Source: Akkermansiaceae bacterium
Lineage (GTDB): Bacteria; Verrucomicrobiota; Verrucomicrobiia; Verrucomicrobiales; Akkermansiaceae
Assembly: GCA_023300205.1 (NCBI GenBank)
Contig: JALZVD010000220.1
Location: 1-5,712, forward strand
Direction: 5' to 3'
DNA: 5,712 bases
Part shown: in pieces, positions 1 through 5,712 of the stretch
How the letters are laid out: every line of letters begins with the position of its first letter
Numbering within the stretch: position 1 is the first letter of the stretch
Translations under genes and position numbers: made by a program
Notes under the pieces: model-generated
The model's input: only the letters and a program-made list of their open reading frames with translations
Told to the model about the DNA's origin: nothing
The model's database searches: none

Positions 1-1413
1 GGTATTTTAGTGGGTGATGCTGATGCGTATGGCGGGTTGTTGCAGATATATCAAAATCAGATGGCTTTGCCACCAGAGCCGATTCAGCTTATTGTTCCAT
101 CGGGAGATGGTGAGCAGGCTGGGGTGGGGGTGATGGATCTTCCTGATACAGCTCAGATTTGTTCATGTGAGGCCGTAACGAAGGGGACTTTGTGTTCTGC
201 GATGGATGACGGGGCTAGTTCTGTAGGAGACCTGAAGGCATGCACGAAGGCGGGAACAGGGTGCGGAGGCTGTGTGCCACTGATGACGGATTTATTCAAA
301 GCGAAGATGGCCGCGTCTGGGATAGTGGTGAGTAACCGGCTTTGCGAACATTTTGATTTATCACGGGCAGAGATGTTTGATGTGGTGAAGGTATCTTCGA
401 TTAAGAGCTTTGATGATCTGATTAGTAAGTATGGAACTGGTATGGGGTGTGAAATTTGTAAGCCGGCTGCGGCGTCTATCTTTGCGTCTCTGTGGAATAG
501 GCCAATTCTAGAGCAGCGACCGTTACAGGATACGAATGATGCTTTTCTGGCGAATATACAGCAGGATGGAACTTATTCAGTGGTGCCAAGAGTGCCTGGT
601 GGAGAGATCACAGCTGATAAATTGATCGTGTTGGGTGAGGTGGCTAAGAAGTATAAACTGTATACGAAGATTACTGGTGGTCAGCGGATTGATTTATTTG
701 GGGCTAGAGTTGATGAGTTGCCATTGATCTGGAAAGAGCTGATTGATGCGGGCTTTGAGTCTGGTCATGCTTATGGAAAGTCATTGAGGACGGTGAAGTC
801 ATGTGTGGGTTCTACGTGGTGCCGATTTGGTGTGCAGGATAGTACGACCTTGGCGATTGATCTGGAGAAACGTTACCGAGGGGTTCGTTCTCCTCATAAA
901 TTTAAGGCTGGGGTAAGTGGGTGTGTGCGTGAGTGTGCAGAGGCGAGGAGTAAGGATTTTGGTGTTATTGCGACTGAAAAGGGTTGGAACCTTTATTTAG
1001 CGGGTAATGGGGGGATGAATCCGAGGCATGCTGATTTGTTTGCGACAGATATAGACCGTGAGACGGTGATCAAGTACACAGATAGATTCTTGATGTATTA
1101 CATTAAGACGGCGGATAGGCTTGAAAGGACTTCGACTTGGTTGATGAAACTGGAGGGTGGGTTAGAGAAGCTGAAGGATGTGGTGATCAATGATTCACTG
1201 GGTATCTGTGATGAGTTAGACCAACAGATGCAGCATCTCATCAATACTTATCAATGTGAGTGGAATGATGCGATCAATGATCCAGAGAAGTTGAAGCGTT
1301 TCCGGCACTTCGCTAATAGTGATGAGAAGGATCCGAGCGTGCAGTTTGTAGAGGAGCGTGAACAGATACGGCCAGCTACTTTAGAAGAGAGAGATTTCTC
1401 CGTTACGTTATAA
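1..1413 (+). CDS. nirB: Nitrite reductase [NAD(P)H] large subunit, C-terminal part (5' end outside window)
   Basis: NirB is the cytoplasmic siroheme subunit that reduces nitrite to ammonium with six electrons from NAD(P)H. The reading frame is open from base 1 (GILVGDADAYGGLL...), so the GTG at base 10 is internal and the gene starts upstream. 470 codons are visible; E. coli NirB has about 847 residues, so the N-terminal FAD/NAD(P)H domains are missing only because of the window edge. Numbering from the first visible codon, a BFD-like [2Fe-2S] region has Cys54, Cys56, Cys88 and Cys91. A second, BFD-related region has Cys115, Cys150 and Cys153. The nitrite/sulfite reductase ferredoxin-like half-domain follows (about 175-255). 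Then come the siroheme/[4Fe-4S] ligands Cys268-x5-Cys274 and Cys308-x3-Cys312. The C-terminus looks complete, and no frameshift is seen. nirD follows after 20 bases, as expected for a nirBD operon. Domain order and cofactor motifs make the call very secure. Confidence 0.96.
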   Translation, partial: GILVGDADAYGGLLQIYQNQMALPPEPIQLIVPSGDGEQAGVGVMDLPDTAQICSCEAVTKGTLCSAMDDGASSVGDLKACTKAGTGCGGCVPLMTDLFKAKMAASGIVVSNRLCEHFDLSRAEMFDVVKVSSIKSFDDLISKYGTGMGCEICKPAAASIFASLWNRPILEQRPLQDTNDAFLANIQQDGTYSVVPRVPGGEITADKLIVLGEVAKKYKLYTKITGGQRIDLFGARVDELPLIWKELIDAGFESGHAYGKSLRTVKSCVGSTWCRFGVQDSTTLAIDLEKRYRGVRSPHKFKAGVSGCVRECAEARSKDFGVIATEKGWNLYLAGNGGMNPRHADLFATDIDRETVIKYTDRFLMYYIKTADRLERTSTWLMKLEGGLEKLKDVVINDSLGICDELDQQMQHLINTYQCEWNDAINDPEKLKRFRHFANSDEKDPSVQFVEEREQIRPATLEERDFSVTL

Positions 1414-1433
1414 CCTTTATCAATTAAACGACT

Positions 1434-1760
1434 ATGAATTGGACAAATATTGGCTCAATAGAGCAATACCCGACGGAATTAGGCAGCTGTGTGAAAGTGG
1501 GTGATGCCCAGGTTGCGGTATTCCATTTGGCTACTGAACAGAAGTGGTATGCGGTGCAGAACTTTAACCCGCAGAATGAGCGGATGGTTATATCTAGGGG
1601 GATTCTAGGTGATCAGGAGGGGACTCCTATCGTGATCTGTCCTCTGCATAAGTACCGTTATTCGCTGGAAAACGGAGAATGCTTCACGGACGAGCAATAT
1701 CGGCTGAAGGTCTATGAAGTGAGGGAGGAGGGTGGAGAGCTCTTTCTTAAGGGAGGGTAG
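1434..1760 (+). CDS. nirD: Nitrite reductase [NAD(P)H] small subunit, Rieske-like
   Basis: NirD is the small partner of NirB in cytoplasmic nitrite reduction. The protein is 108 residues, the same length as E. coli NirD, and forms one Rieske-like domain. Segments that match the family include GDAQVAVF (23-30), the N-x-x-P...ISRG stretch (43-56) and the DEQYRLKVYEVR tail (86-97). The second Rieske ligand pair is present as Cys69-Pro-Leu-His72. The first Cys-x-His pair is absent: residues 43-47 read Asn-Phe-Asn-Pro-Gln. A [2Fe-2S] cluster of the usual kind is therefore unlikely, as is known for E. coli NirD, which keeps the fold without the cluster. The ATG lies 20 bases after the nirB stop, and the A/T-rich spacer shows no Shine-Dalgarno sequence, so translation may depend on coupling to nirB. 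The convergent nucleotidyltransferase gene ends 37 bases downstream. Confidence 0.93.
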   Translation: MNWTNIGSIEQYPTELGSCVKVGDAQVAVFHLATEQKWYAVQNFNPQNERMVISRGILGDQEGTPIVICPLHKYRYSLENGECFTDEQYRLKVYEVREEGGELFLKGG

Positions 1761-1797
1761 TTTTTGATTTATGATTTATATTTTTTCTTAGAGAGAT
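1761..1797. other. Convergent intergenic spacer, no clear terminator
   Basis: These 37 bases separate the ends of nirD and the - strand nucleotidyltransferase gene. They are very A/T-rich, with T-runs at 1761-1765 and 1781-1786 and a 7-base direct repeat GATTTAT (1766-1772 and 1773-1779). I could not find a G/C-rich stem ahead of either T-run, so an ordinary intrinsic terminator is not supported. Termination may be Rho-dependent, or convergent transcripts may overlap. Confidence 0.5.
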
Positions 1798-2712
1798 TTA
1801 GTCCCAGAGGTTGGTGGGATATTCTCCAGTATCGACTAGTTTCTTGATGCTGGCAACGCAGGAGTCTTTATCTTGAGGGTAGGTGACTCCGAACCATGTG
1901 CTGGATGTTTCTAGGATGTTACAGTCTGCGGTGCCGGCTGAGATGAGGTCATCGACGACTGTTGGGATGTAGCATTCTGATTTCATTTCTGATCCGCGTT
2001 CGTCTAGGAATGCTTTGAATTGAGCCTGGAGGTGTACGAGTAGTGATGGAGGGAAGCCCCAGAAGTTCATGGATACTAGTGCTGAGGTGGAGAGTTCTAC
2101 TCGCTGGCCATTGAGGTTTTCGCCACGGCAGATGCCGTCTTTTTCGATGAGTATTTCGGTGTGTTCTTCTACTTTTTCTAGGAAGCTGGCGTTTTTCTTA
2201 CAGACTCCACGGTTTACATCACCGTGATCTGATAGGGTGTTGCTGAGTTTGTAGCCGACCATGCAGTAGTGATCTTTTTCTGTGGAAGTTGACTCAGATT
2301 GGGTGAAGTAGGATGTGATTTGTTGAAATGAGTCTCTGCCGTAGAAGTCGTCGGCGTTGATGACTGCGAAGTGTGAGTCGATGGAGTTTCTAGCAGCTAG
2401 GATGGCGTGTGTGGTTCCCCATGGCTTGGTTCTGCCTTCTGGAAGGGAGTATCCTTCTGGTAGGTCATGGAGGTCTTGGTAGCAGTAGTCTACTTCGATT
2501 TTCTCAGCGAACTTGCTGCCCATTTGAGCTTTGAAGTCATCTGCGAAGTCTTTTCTGATGATGAATACTACTCGTTTAAATCCTGCGCGGATGGCGTCGT
2601 AGACTGAGTAGTCGAGGACGCTTTCGCCATTTGGTCCCATAGGGTCCATTTGTTTGAGTCCGCCGTATCGGCTGCCCATGCCTGCTGCGAGTACGAGTAG
2701 TGTAGGTTTCAT
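1798..2712 (-). CDS. Nucleotidyltransferase family protein (sugar-phosphate type), substrate unknown
   Basis: The 304-residue protein belongs to the NTP_transferase (GT-A fold) enzymes, which join a nucleoside triphosphate to a phosphorylated sugar or similar compound and release pyrophosphate. The nucleotide-binding signature LAAGMGSRYGGLKQ is at residues 8-21, with Lys20 as the expected phosphate-binding lysine. The segment WGTTHAILAAR (98-108) and the metal-binding NADDFYG (119-125) follow. MNFWGFPPSLL (215-225) and WFGVTYPQDKD (273-283) complete a full-length single-domain enzyme with no extra acyltransferase or hexapeptide repeats. It has no signal peptide or membrane segment, so it should be cytoplasmic. 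ATG at 2712 is the natural start because the signature begins a few residues later; no Shine-Dalgarno precedes it. It stands alone between two operons, so context does not reveal a pathway. Its codons end mostly in C or A, unlike the neighbours. Family is secure; the exact reaction (for example sugar-1-phosphate or choline-phosphate type) is not. Confidence 0.87.
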   Translation of the reverse strand: MKPTLLVLAAGMGSRYGGLKQMDPMGPNGESVLDYSVYDAIRAGFKRVVFIIRKDFADDFKAQMGSKFAEKIEVDYCYQDLHDLPEGYSLPEGRTKPWGTTHAILAARNSIDSHFAVINADDFYGRDSFQQITSYFTQSESTSTEKDHYCMVGYKLSNTLSDHGDVNRGVCKKNASFLEKVEEHTEILIEKDGICRGENLNGQRVELSTSALVSMNFWGFPPSLLVHLQAQFKAFLDERGSEMKSECYIPTVVDDLISAGTADCNILETSSTWFGVTYPQDKDSCVASIKKLVDTGEYPTNLWD

Positions 2713-2760
2713 GAAATTAGTGATTGTGAGGTGTTGGTCGAATCTTGGGAGAGGTTATGC

Positions 2761-2789
2761 TTTATAGTGAGGTGTTTATGCAATGATAA
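2761..2789 (-). promoter_or_regulatory. Candidate sigma70-like promoter for the nucleotidyltransferase gene
   Basis: Read on the - strand, TTATCA (2789-2784, four of six matches to TTGACA) is followed by a 17-base spacer and TATAAA (2766-2761, five of six matches to TATAAT). This is the best-spaced pair ahead of the gene and would give a 5' leader of roughly 40 bases. In A/T-rich DNA such pairs arise by chance, and the organism's sigma preference is unknown. Confidence 0.35.
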
Positions 2790-2847
2790 ATTGTTATGGG
2801 AGGTTATTTAAATGTATTGATTTTTAATCGTATCGGAAAATGTTTGC

Positions 2848-2903
2848 GGTGGGTAGAGATAAAGTATTAGTCTGATATCAGCTTTCCACCAGACCGAATA
2901 CTT
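2848..2903 (+). promoter_or_regulatory. Inverted-repeat element (hairpin or operator) ahead of the 2-oxoacid dehydrogenase operon
   Basis: AAGTATT (2862-2868) pairs with AATACTT (2897-2903), and inside it GTCTG (2870-2874) pairs with CAGAC (2890-2894). This gives a 12-bp stem with a 1x2 internal loop and a 15-base apical loop. Within the same span lies a perfect 10-base palindrome, CTGATATCAG (2872-2881). A weaker alternative pairing, GGTGG (2848-2852) with CCACC (2886-2890) plus AAAG (2861-2864) with CTTT (2882-2885), would exclude the main stem. No T-run follows, so it is not an intrinsic terminator. It ends 42 bases before the E1 alpha start. It could act as a leader RNA structure or as a binding site for a dimeric repressor; which one, if either, cannot be told from sequence. 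Confidence 0.4.
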
Positions 2904-2945
2904 GATTATGCATGAGGGAATGAGAGGGAAGACAATGATACAACT

Positions 2946-3935
2946 ATGGATCTAACAAAAGAACATGCACGCAAGGTCTATCAGGCGATGGTCAGGTCTA
3001 GATTATTGGAGGCGAAGTTTAGTTCTCTTTATAAGGCAGGGCAGATTGTGGGTGGAGTGTATTTGGGGAAGGGGCAGGAGGCTGTTAGTGCTTCTATTGG
3101 TGCTAGGCTTGTTCCTGGGAAAGATTTATTTGCTCCGTTGATCCGAGATCAGGCGGGGAGGACGGCTTTTGGTGAGGATATGCTGGATGCTACGAGGACT
3201 TATCTGGGATCTGCTAAGGGGCCGATGAAGGCACGTGATGGAAATATTCACCGAGGGAGACCTGGTGACGGTGTGGTGGCGATGATTAGTCATTTAGGGA
3301 CTTCGATCTCAGTGCTGGGTGGGATGTTGAAGGCTAGGGAGATTCAGGGGAAACTTGAAGGTTGTGTGGGGGCGACTTGTATTGGTGATGGCGCGACTTC
3401 TACGGGGGCATTTCATGAGGGTCTTAATTATGTGGCGGTGGAGAAACTGCCAGTTGTTGTTGTGGTGGCTGATAACCAGTTTGCCTACTCGACACCGAAT
3501 AGTAAGCAGTATGCTTGTAAGGATTTGATCGATAGGGCGAAGGGCTATGGAGTGGCTGGGCATTCAGTGGACGGGACAGATATGTTAGCGTGTGCGGCAG
3601 TGATCGGTCAAGCGGTGGATTCTGCGCGTAATGGTGAGGGGCCGCAGATGGTGGTGGCTAAGCTTTTGCGTTTAAGCGGTCATGGTGAGCATGATGATGG
3701 TTCTTATATTCCCGAGGAGATTCGATCTAGTCATTATGGGAGAGATTGTATGGAGGTGGGAAAGCAGCAGTTGATAGAGTTGGGGTGGCTGACAGAGGCT
3801 GAGCTAGGTGAATGGGAGGCGGCTGCTAGGGAGGAGGTGCAGTTGGCAGTGACTACTGCGCAGAGGGAAGACGGGCCAGATCCTTATCAGGAAGATTGGT
3901 GTGCGCTGGCGGGTGGGAGTTATCGAGATTGGTAG
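2946..3935 (+). CDS. 2-oxoacid dehydrogenase E1 component, alpha subunit (thiamine diphosphate-dependent)
   Basis: E1 alpha and beta form the alpha2beta2 decarboxylase that converts a 2-oxoacid (pyruvate, acetoin or branched-chain oxoacid) to CO2 and an acyl group passed to E2 lipoate. The 329 residues are normal for the family. The N-terminus has the usual MVRSRLLEAKFSSLYKAG...GQEAVSASIG pattern (15-53). The thiamine diphosphate motif runs from GDG at 147-149 to Asn177 in ADNQFAYS (175-182); the usual Asn-Asn pair is Asp176-Asn177 here. The phosphorylation-loop-like RLSGHGEHDDGSYIP lies at 242-256 with His246. An in-frame TGA at 2913 with no start codon before 2946 fixes the ATG. The nearest purine-rich GAGAGGGA (2922-2929) is about 16 bases away, too far for a normal ribosome binding site. 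E1 beta follows after 46 bases. The family is certain, but pdhA-, acoA- and bkdA-like roles cannot be separated here. Confidence 0.92.
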   Translation: MDLTKEHARKVYQAMVRSRLLEAKFSSLYKAGQIVGGVYLGKGQEAVSASIGARLVPGKDLFAPLIRDQAGRTAFGEDMLDATRTYLGSAKGPMKARDGNIHRGRPGDGVVAMISHLGTSISVLGGMLKAREIQGKLEGCVGATCIGDGATSTGAFHEGLNYVAVEKLPVVVVVADNQFAYSTPNSKQYACKDLIDRAKGYGVAGHSVDGTDMLACAAVIGQAVDSARNGEGPQMVVAKLLRLSGHGEHDDGSYIPEEIRSSHYGRDCMEVGKQQLIELGWLTEAELGEWEAAAREEVQLAVTTAQREDGPDPYQEDWCALAGGSYRDW

Positions 3936-3981
3936 TCTGTTGGTGTGAGAAGAATTATTTAAGTGTGATAGAAAAATTTAT

Positions 3982-4947
3982 ATGCCAGTAACCTACATAG
4001 ATGCGATCAGAGATGCCCAGTATAAGGCATTAGAGACCGATGAGAGAGTGTTCTTATACGGACAGGATATTGGGAAGTTTGGTGGAGCGTTTAAGGCTAC
4101 CAAGGGACTGCAAGAGAGGTGGCCTGAGCGGGTGATGGATGCGCCGATTAGTGAGGATGCGATGGTGGGGATGGCTATTGGTGCCGCTATTGAGGGAATG
4201 CGGCCGGTTGTGGAGATGCAGTTTGCGGATTTTTCATCGGTAGGGTTTAACCAGATAGTGAATAATGCGGCGACGCATTATTACCGTACTGGAGTGCCTA
4301 TTCCTATTACGGTGCGGATGCCGTCTGGGGGGACTCCGGGTTCTGGGCCGTTTCATAGTCAGAGTATTGAGACGATTTATAGTCATTATCCGGGGTGTAT
4401 TGTTTTAACGCCGGCTACGGTTTCCGATGCTTATCATATGCTGTTAGAGGGGATAGCGCTGGATGATCCAGTCATTTTCTGTGAGCATAAATTTCTGTAT
4501 CGCTGGCTGAAGAGTGAGAATTATGAGGGTGATGGCTTGCCTATTGGTAAGGCGAGGATTACGCGTGCTGGTAAGCATGCGACGGTTGTGGCTTATAGTG
4601 CGATGGTGCATGAGGCAGTGCGCGCTGCTGAGATGCTGGAGTCTGAGGGATGGGAGATAGAGGTGGTGGATCTGCGGTCTGTGAAGCCTTTAGATACTGA
4701 TACTGTGATTGCTTCTGTGGCGCGGACGGGTAGACTTTTAGCGGTAGGTGAGGCTTTCCCTTGGGGTGGTGTCACTGCTGAGATTGTGGCTCGGGTGGTG
4801 AAAGAAGCATTTCATTTGTTAGATGCTCCACCGATGCGTCTGAACGCTAAAGATACACCTATTCCTTATCATCCGAAGTTGTGGGCTGAACATCGGCCGA
4901 CTCCTGAATCTATTTCTCACGCTCTTAAGCAGCTTCTCGCTTACTAA
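3982..4947 (+). CDS. 2-oxoacid dehydrogenase E1 component, beta subunit
   Basis: This is the partner of the preceding gene and completes the thiamine diphosphate site of E1. The 321-residue protein has the transketolase pyrimidine-binding domain (about 1-175) followed by the transketolase C-terminal domain (about 190-315). Visible landmarks are GQDIGKFGGAF (27-37), DAPISE with the cofactor-activating Glu58, MQFADF (79-84), the conserved His125 in GPFHSQSIE and EHKFLYR (168-174). In the C-terminal domain VVDLRSVKPLD (228-238) and Glu257 in VGEAFPWGG are conserved. EHKFLYR and FGGAF resemble 2-oxoisovalerate (branched-chain) dehydrogenase beta subunits more than E. coli-type pyruvate dehydrogenase, which is a single-chain E1, but related complexes oxidise pyruvate in many bacteria. 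No Shine-Dalgarno is seen ahead of the ATG; the spacer is A/T-rich. E2 starts 30 bases downstream, which supports one transcript. Confidence 0.93.
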   Translation: MPVTYIDAIRDAQYKALETDERVFLYGQDIGKFGGAFKATKGLQERWPERVMDAPISEDAMVGMAIGAAIEGMRPVVEMQFADFSSVGFNQIVNNAATHYYRTGVPIPITVRMPSGGTPGSGPFHSQSIETIYSHYPGCIVLTPATVSDAYHMLLEGIALDDPVIFCEHKFLYRWLKSENYEGDGLPIGKARITRAGKHATVVAYSAMVHEAVRAAEMLESEGWEIEVVDLRSVKPLDTDTVIASVARTGRLLAVGEAFPWGGVTAEIVARVVKEAFHLLDAPPMRLNAKDTPIPYHPKLWAEHRPTPESISHALKQLLAY

Positions 4948-4977
4948 TTTTTTACTCAATCATCACCTAACAAGATC

Positions 4978-5712
4978 ATGCCAAGAATACCAATCGTCAT
5001 GCCGCAGCTCGGTGAATCTATCGCTGAGGCTACTATTATCCGTTTCAATGTAGCCGTGGGAGATACGGTGGAGGTGGATCAGGAAATCATCGAAGTAGAG
5101 ACTAATAAAGCGACGATGGGGATTACGACGCTTTGTGGTGGGGTGGTGCAGGAGATCTTAGCTGAGGAGGGTGTTAGTTATGCAGTGGGGAGTGTTTTGG
5201 GAACTGTGGAGGCTACTGAGGAAGAGATAGAGCGCACGGGTGTGTCTACGGTGCAAGAGGGTGTGAGTGATGCTGTGGAGGAGCAAGGTAGACAGGGCGA
5301 AGAGGAGGCTAATTTACATTTTAAGACAGAGGACGGAGGTTATTTTGAGCCTAAGAATGTGTCACCGACGGTGCAGGGGTTACCGGTTCCTGCTGGTAAG
5401 GCTGGGGCGCATTATATCTCGCCGAGGATGCGTGCGAGGATGAATGAGCTGGGGTTGAGAGCGGCGGATATTTCAGCGATTGCTGGTAGTGGTGGTGGTG
5501 GGCGTGTGACGGTGGAGGATTTAGAAGGATTTTTAGAGTATATTAGTGAGTGGCCGGCTTCGCCTGCGTCACCGATGCGGTTGGCTGTGGCGGATGCGAT
5601 GCGTCGGTCATGGACACGTCCGTTGGCGACTGTGGGCCATCCTGTGGTGATGGATAAGTTGTTGGATCATCGTAGGGCACAGAGTCCTAAGCCTGGTCTT
5701 ACTTTGTATGTG
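4978..5712 (+). CDS. 2-oxoacid dehydrogenase E2 component (lipoyl acyltransferase), N-terminal part, 3' end outside window
   Basis: E2 is the core of the complex and moves the acyl group from lipoyl-lysine to CoA. The frame is open from ATG 4978 to the last base, giving 245 residues. One lipoyl domain spans about 1-80 (MPQLGESIAEATI near the start), with the lipoyl-lysine Lys44 in VETNKAT (40-46). A strongly acidic linker covers about 80-140. A peripheral-subunit (E1/E3) binding domain lies at 147-186 (ISPRMRARMNELGL, then GGGGRVTVEDLEGFL). The acyltransferase domain starts near 197 (SPMRLAVADAMRRSW) and is cut by the window edge, so its His-x3-Asp-Gly catalytic motif is not visible. Only one lipoyl domain is present, as in many branched-chain-type and Gram-positive E2 proteins. 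The gene follows E1 beta by 30 bases without a Shine-Dalgarno sequence. The call is secure; the substrate is open. Confidence 0.93.
   Translation, partial: MPRIPIVMPQLGESIAEATIIRFNVAVGDTVEVDQEIIEVETNKATMGITTLCGGVVQEILAEEGVSYAVGSVLGTVEATEEEIERTGVSTVQEGVSDAVEEQGRQGEEEANLHFKTEDGGYFEPKNVSPTVQGLPVPAGKAGAHYISPRMRARMNELGLRAADISAIAGSGGGGRVTVEDLEGFLEYISEWPASPASPMRLAVADAMRRSWTRPLATVGHPVVMDKLLDHRRAQSPKPGLTLYV

Noticed and set aside
10..12. GTG as the start of a shortened NirB
   Set aside because: The frame is open and NirB-like before this codon, and the FAD/NAD(P)H domains expected upstream are simply outside the window.
1737..1800. Bidirectional terminator between nirD and the nucleotidyltransferase
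   Set aside because: T-runs are present, but no stem of useful length or G/C content precedes them on either strand; only short palindromes such as AGAGCTCT were found.
1798..2712. Horizontal transfer of the nucleotidyltransferase, from its different codon use
   Set aside because: The difference is explained by the gene lying on the opposite strand of DNA with a constant G/T bias; no flanking repeats or mobility genes are present.
2800..2870. Sigma70 promoter for the E1 alpha operon
   Set aside because: TTGATT at 2817-2822 and TTTAAT at 2823-2828 look like single elements, but neither has a matching partner at 16-18 bases, so no pair was strong enough to list.
3309..3563. 84-codon open frame on the - strand inside E1 alpha
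   Set aside because: It lies wholly inside a well-supported gene, has no family motif and no ribosome site, and arises from the base composition of the opposite strand.
4593..4775. 60-codon open frame on the - strand inside E1 beta
   Set aside because: It is antisense to the conserved C-terminal domain of E1 beta; its low-complexity Ser/Thr/Ala product shows no recognisable feature.
1..5712. CRISPR array, insertion sequence, tRNA or phage gene
   Set aside because: No regularly spaced repeats, transposase-like protein, terminal inverted repeats flanking a gene or cloverleaf-like sequence were seen on either strand.

Overview
This is a compact stretch of bacterial chromosome holding parts of two metabolic operons on the + strand, with one gene between them on the - strand. 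I see no mobile element, CRISPR array, RNA gene or clear sign of recent transfer. The window cuts a gene at each end: nirB lacks its start and the E2 gene lacks its end. A phylum cannot be fixed from this sequence. The poor Shine-Dalgarno signals, the strong strand-specific base bias and the protein flavour would fit a Verrucomicrobiota-like or related Gram-negative bacterium, but that is a low-confidence inference.

Layout. Bases 1-1413 hold the C-terminal part of NirB, the large subunit of assimilatory-type NAD(P)H nitrite reductase: tandem BFD-like [2Fe-2S] regions followed by the siroheme/[4Fe-4S] domains. Twenty bases later comes nirD (1434-1760), the small subunit with a Rieske-like fold. 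Together they reduce nitrite to ammonium in the cytoplasm. A gene of the opposite strand (1798-2712) converges on nirD; it encodes a sugar-phosphate-type nucleotidyltransferase of unknown substrate. A 233-base divergent intergenic region follows, with a candidate promoter for the - strand gene and a 12-bp imperfect hairpin on the other side. Then comes a + strand operon for a 2-oxoacid dehydrogenase complex: E1 alpha (2946-3935), E1 beta (3982-4947) and the start of E2 (4978 to the window end). E1 decarboxylates the 2-oxoacid with thiamine diphosphate, and E2 carries the acyl group on a lipoyl-lysine to CoA. The sequence looks closer to the branched-chain/acetoin-type complexes than to a classical E. 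coli-type pyruvate dehydrogenase, but the substrate cannot be decided here.

The gene content is ordinary, and I did not find an undescribed system. The most striking signal is compositional. The + strand is G/T-rich whichever strand is coding, so the one - strand gene uses C/A-ending codons while its neighbours use G/T-ending ones. Other points worth a look are the hairpin and short reading frame ahead of the E1 alpha gene, the half-degenerate Rieske motif of NirD, the acidic linker of E2, and the lack of Shine-Dalgarno sequences at nearly every start.
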